DNA of 53,068 nt. It comes from Pseudomonas cedrina subsp. fulgida. GTDB lineage: Bacteria > Pseudomonadota > Gammaproteobacteria > Pseudomonadales > Pseudomonadaceae. The DNA lies in contig JAFHKH010000039.1 of NCBI GenBank assembly GCA_016937595.1, forward strand, positions 1 to 53,068, written 5' to 3'. Below, piece after piece: positions 51,131 through 53,068 of this stretch. Below the pieces are notes generated by a model, which was not told where the DNA came from, made no database searches, and saw only the letters and a list, made by a program, of their open reading frames with translations. A program made the position numbers and the translations under genes. Within the stretch, counting starts at the first letter, position 1; every line of letters begins with the position of its first letter.

Positions 51131-52984
51131 ATGCTCAAACGCCTCGCTTGCCTGGCTTTCTTCGCTTGCGCCCCGCTCTATGCGGCGCCGCATATCGATG
51201 ATCAACGTTTGCAGCACCTGGCCAACGATCCGTTCTGGCTATCCCTGGGCCATTACGAAGCCGGCAAAATCAGTGGCTGGCGCAGCTATGTCAGCGACAA
51301 GAAGTTTTTCCTCGCGGCCGATGGTGCCCACCATCCCGACGCCGAACTCAAGGCCACCGTGGAGGCGCTCTACGCACCGGCCAGCCTTGGCGAAAAACAT
51401 GCCCAATGCGTTTACCCCGCACGTACCCGCTGGCTCAAGGATCAGTTGCAGCTCACTGACCTGCCTGCCGTGGACTGCGCAGAATTCAAGCAATGGTTCA
51501 AGGACGTCGCCCCCCACAGCGCGGTGATGATCTTCCCGGCGGCCTACCTCAACAGCCCGTCCTCGATGTTCGGCCACACCCTGCTGCGCATCGACCAGGC
51601 CGACGTACAGAGCAACAACACCGCCTTGCTCAGCTATGCAATCAACTTCGGCGCCTATATCGAGGGTTCCGACAACAGCATTCTTTACGCCTGGAAAGGC
51701 CTGATGGGCGGCTACCCCGGCCTGTTCGCCCTGGTGCCCTACCAGGAAAAGCTCTCCGAGTACCGTAGCCTCGAAAACCGCGACCTGTGGGAATACCGCC
51801 TGAACCTGACCGAAGTCGAGACCAAGCGCATGGTGGAGCACGTGTGGGAGCTCAAGCAGATCCAGTTCGACTACTTTTTCTTCGACGAAAACTGCTCCTA
51901 TCGCCTGCTCGAACTGCTGCAAGTGGCACGCCCCGGCCTGCGCCTGACCGAACAGTTCCCGTTGACCGCCATTCCCACCGACACGGTCAAGGCCGTGAAA
52001 GACGCAGGTCTTGTAGAAAAGATCGATTACCGCCCGTCCCGTGAGCGCGAGCTGCTGGAGCGCGCCAAGCCGTTGGACGGCGATGAGCAGCAATGGGTGC
52101 TCAAAGTCAGCGACGACCAGAAACAATTGCAGGACCCGGCCTTCAAGGCCCTGCCCCGCGAGCGCCAGGCGCTGATCATCGATGCCGCTTACCGCCTGGG
52201 CCGCTACCGCGCCAACGGCCTGGAACGCGACACCGCGCGCTCGCAACGCAGCTTCGAACTGCTGCGCGCGATCAACCAGAACCCCGCGCCCGACCTGAAG
52301 ATCACACCGCCTGGCCTGCCGGAAAACGGCCACGAATCACGCACCTGGCAAGCCGGCATCGGCACCCGTGGCGACAAGGCCTTCGGCGAATACGGCCTGC
52401 GCATGGCCTACCACGACCTCAACGACAACGCCGAAGGCTTCCCCCTCGGCGCGCAGATCGAAATCCTGCAAATGAAACTGCGCCAGTACGAAGGCAACCA
52501 CTGGCAACTGCAGCAACTGGACCTGGCCACCATCCGCTCCCTGACCCCGCGCAACGCCCTGTTGCAGCCGTGGTCATGGCAAGTCACCGGCGGCCTGGAG
52601 CGCGTACCCGGCAAACACGACGACGAAACCCTCGTCGCCCACGTCAACGGCGGCGCCGGCGGCACCTGGCAACTGCGCGACGACATGCTCGGCTTCGCCC
52701 TCGGCACCGTGCGCGTGGAACACAACAACGACTTCAACGAAGCCATCTCCCCGGCGGCCGGGTTCAACACTGGCGTGCTGTGGAAGAACCCGCTGGGCAA
52801 TTTGAGCCTGGAAGCCAAGGGCGACTTCTTCACCAATGGCGAAGTGCGCCGCAGCCTCAGCCTGAACCAGCAGTGGGAACTGTCACGCAACCTCGGCCTG
52901 CGCTTGAGCGCGCAGCGCGAGTACAGCCATTTGTCGACGCCGGTGAATGAAGTGATGCTTGAGGTGAAGTGGTACCACTACTGA
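51131..52984 (+). CDS. DUF4105 envelope protein
   Basis: This 617-residue protein has a signal peptide (MLKRLACLAFFACAPLYA, cut before APH). A papain-like DUF4105 domain follows (about 130-290: PSSMFGHTLLRID, with the conserved SSMFGHT; FFFDENCSYRLLELL, with the conserved Asn-Cys). The C-terminal third is beta-rich and probably an outer-membrane barrel or repeat. The Cys/His pair in these motifs suggests an NlpC/P60-like fold. Function is unproven; it may be an outer-membrane protein of the cell-wall machinery. Confidence 0.88.
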   Translation: MLKRLACLAFFACAPLYAAPHIDDQRLQHLANDPFWLSLGHYEAGKISGWRSYVSDKKFFLAADGAHHPDAELKATVEALYAPASLGEKHAQCVYPARTRWLKDQLQLTDLPAVDCAEFKQWFKDVAPHSAVMIFPAAYLNSPSSMFGHTLLRIDQADVQSNNTALLSYAINFGAYIEGSDNSILYAWKGLMGGYPGLFALVPYQEKLSEYRSLENRDLWEYRLNLTEVETKRMVEHVWELKQIQFDYFFFDENCSYRLLELLQVARPGLRLTEQFPLTAIPTDTVKAVKDAGLVEKIDYRPSRERELLERAKPLDGDEQQWVLKVSDDQKQLQDPAFKALPRERQALIIDAAYRLGRYRANGLERDTARSQRSFELLRAINQNPAPDLKITPPGLPENGHESRTWQAGIGTRGDKAFGEYGLRMAYHDLNDNAEGFPLGAQIEILQMKLRQYEGNHWQLQQLDLATIRSLTPRNALLQPWSWQVTGGLERVPGKHDDETLVAHVNGGAGGTWQLRDDMLGFALGTVRVEHNNDFNEAISPAAGFNTGVLWKNPLGNLSLEAKGDFFTNGEVRRSLSLNQQWELSRNLGLRLSAQREYSHLSTPVNEVMLEVKWYHY

Positions 52985-53008
52985 TTAAAGCCTGACCAAG
53001 ATCAAAAA

Positions 53009-53068
53009 ATGTGGGAGCGGGCTTGCTCGCGAAGGCGGTGTATCAGTCAAAGTATCCAGTGACTGACA
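53009..53068 (+). repeat. REP element at the window end
   Basis: GTGGGAGCGGGCTTGCTCGC (from 53011) begins another REP, with GTATCAGTC...GTGACTGACA after it. This is the left half of a REPIN like that at 47731-47820; the second arm lies beyond the window. Confidence 0.85.

Noticed and set aside
1-53068. CRISPR arrays or tRNA genes
   Set aside because: No regularly spaced direct repeats with unique spacers were seen, and no cloverleaf other than the tRNA-like part of tmRNA.

Overview
This window comes from a fluorescent-group Pseudomonas chromosome. The grounds are the ratA-rnfH / smpB / lldR-lldP-dld gene order, a Pseudomonas-type tmRNA with tag ANDENYGQEFALAA, REP/REPIN repeats with the core GTGGGAGCGGGCTTGCTCGC, and many GC-rich Pseudomonas families (DUF3015, DUF4105, TIGR00645, DUF6124, Lon-like protease). 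It divides into a left core (1-7960), a genomic island of about 33 kb (roughly 7935-41178), and a right core (41200-53068).

Left core. ratA-rnfH run leftward and smpB rightward. Next come the lactate regulator lldR (leftward) and, divergently, lldP and a D-lactate dehydrogenase (dld), with a perfect 17-bp LldR-type operator between them. lldP is broken by four closely spaced single-base deletions. A small exported protein and ssrA (tmRNA) follow. SmpB and tmRNA, partners in trans-translation, therefore sit in the same neighbourhood.

Island. A P4-type tyrosine integrase sits directly behind the 3' end of ssrA. An imperfect copy of the ssrA 3' end and its terminator marks the other edge near 41160-41207, and matching TGGCATTCCA repeats lie just inside both ends. 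Four sections can be told apart. (a) 9.4-13.3 kb holds small orphan genes separated by a dispersed repeat containing GCTTTTGGCCGATT. (b) 13.5-21.0 kb holds two almost identical short tyrosine recombinases (206 aa) in direct orientation. They enclose a metabolic cassette: nimR/nimT-like regulator and exporter, LysR regulator, amidohydrolase, YdcZ-type transporter and SMP-30 lactonase. (c) 21.0-37.0 kb is a defence section. It has a PHP-SMC ATPase of TrlF type, a DUF932 gene with accessory small genes, a XRE repressor with a clear operator, and a leftward operon of SNF2 helicase, DUF4391 protein, type III Mod, a shrunken AlbA_2 protein and type III Res (Res frameshifted). (d) 37.2-41.0 kb is a mobile-element core: inovirus Gp2-type replication protein, AlpA excision regulator, a large winged-helix regulator, and a divergent coiled-coil gene behind a 15-bp inverted repeat.

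Right core. A structured leader (perhaps related to phage C4 antisense RNA) precedes a DUF6124 gene. Then come an exported protein, an ArnT-like glycosyltransferase, a TIGR00645 membrane protein, a large lipoprotein, a REPIN, a Lon-family protease, and DUF3015 and DUF4105 envelope proteins.

Three genes (lldP, the DUF932 gene and res) carry single-base deletions, and each can be explained as loss of one base from a two-base run. Sequencing error should be excluded before these genes are called dead. All names come from reading the sequence; no database search was run.
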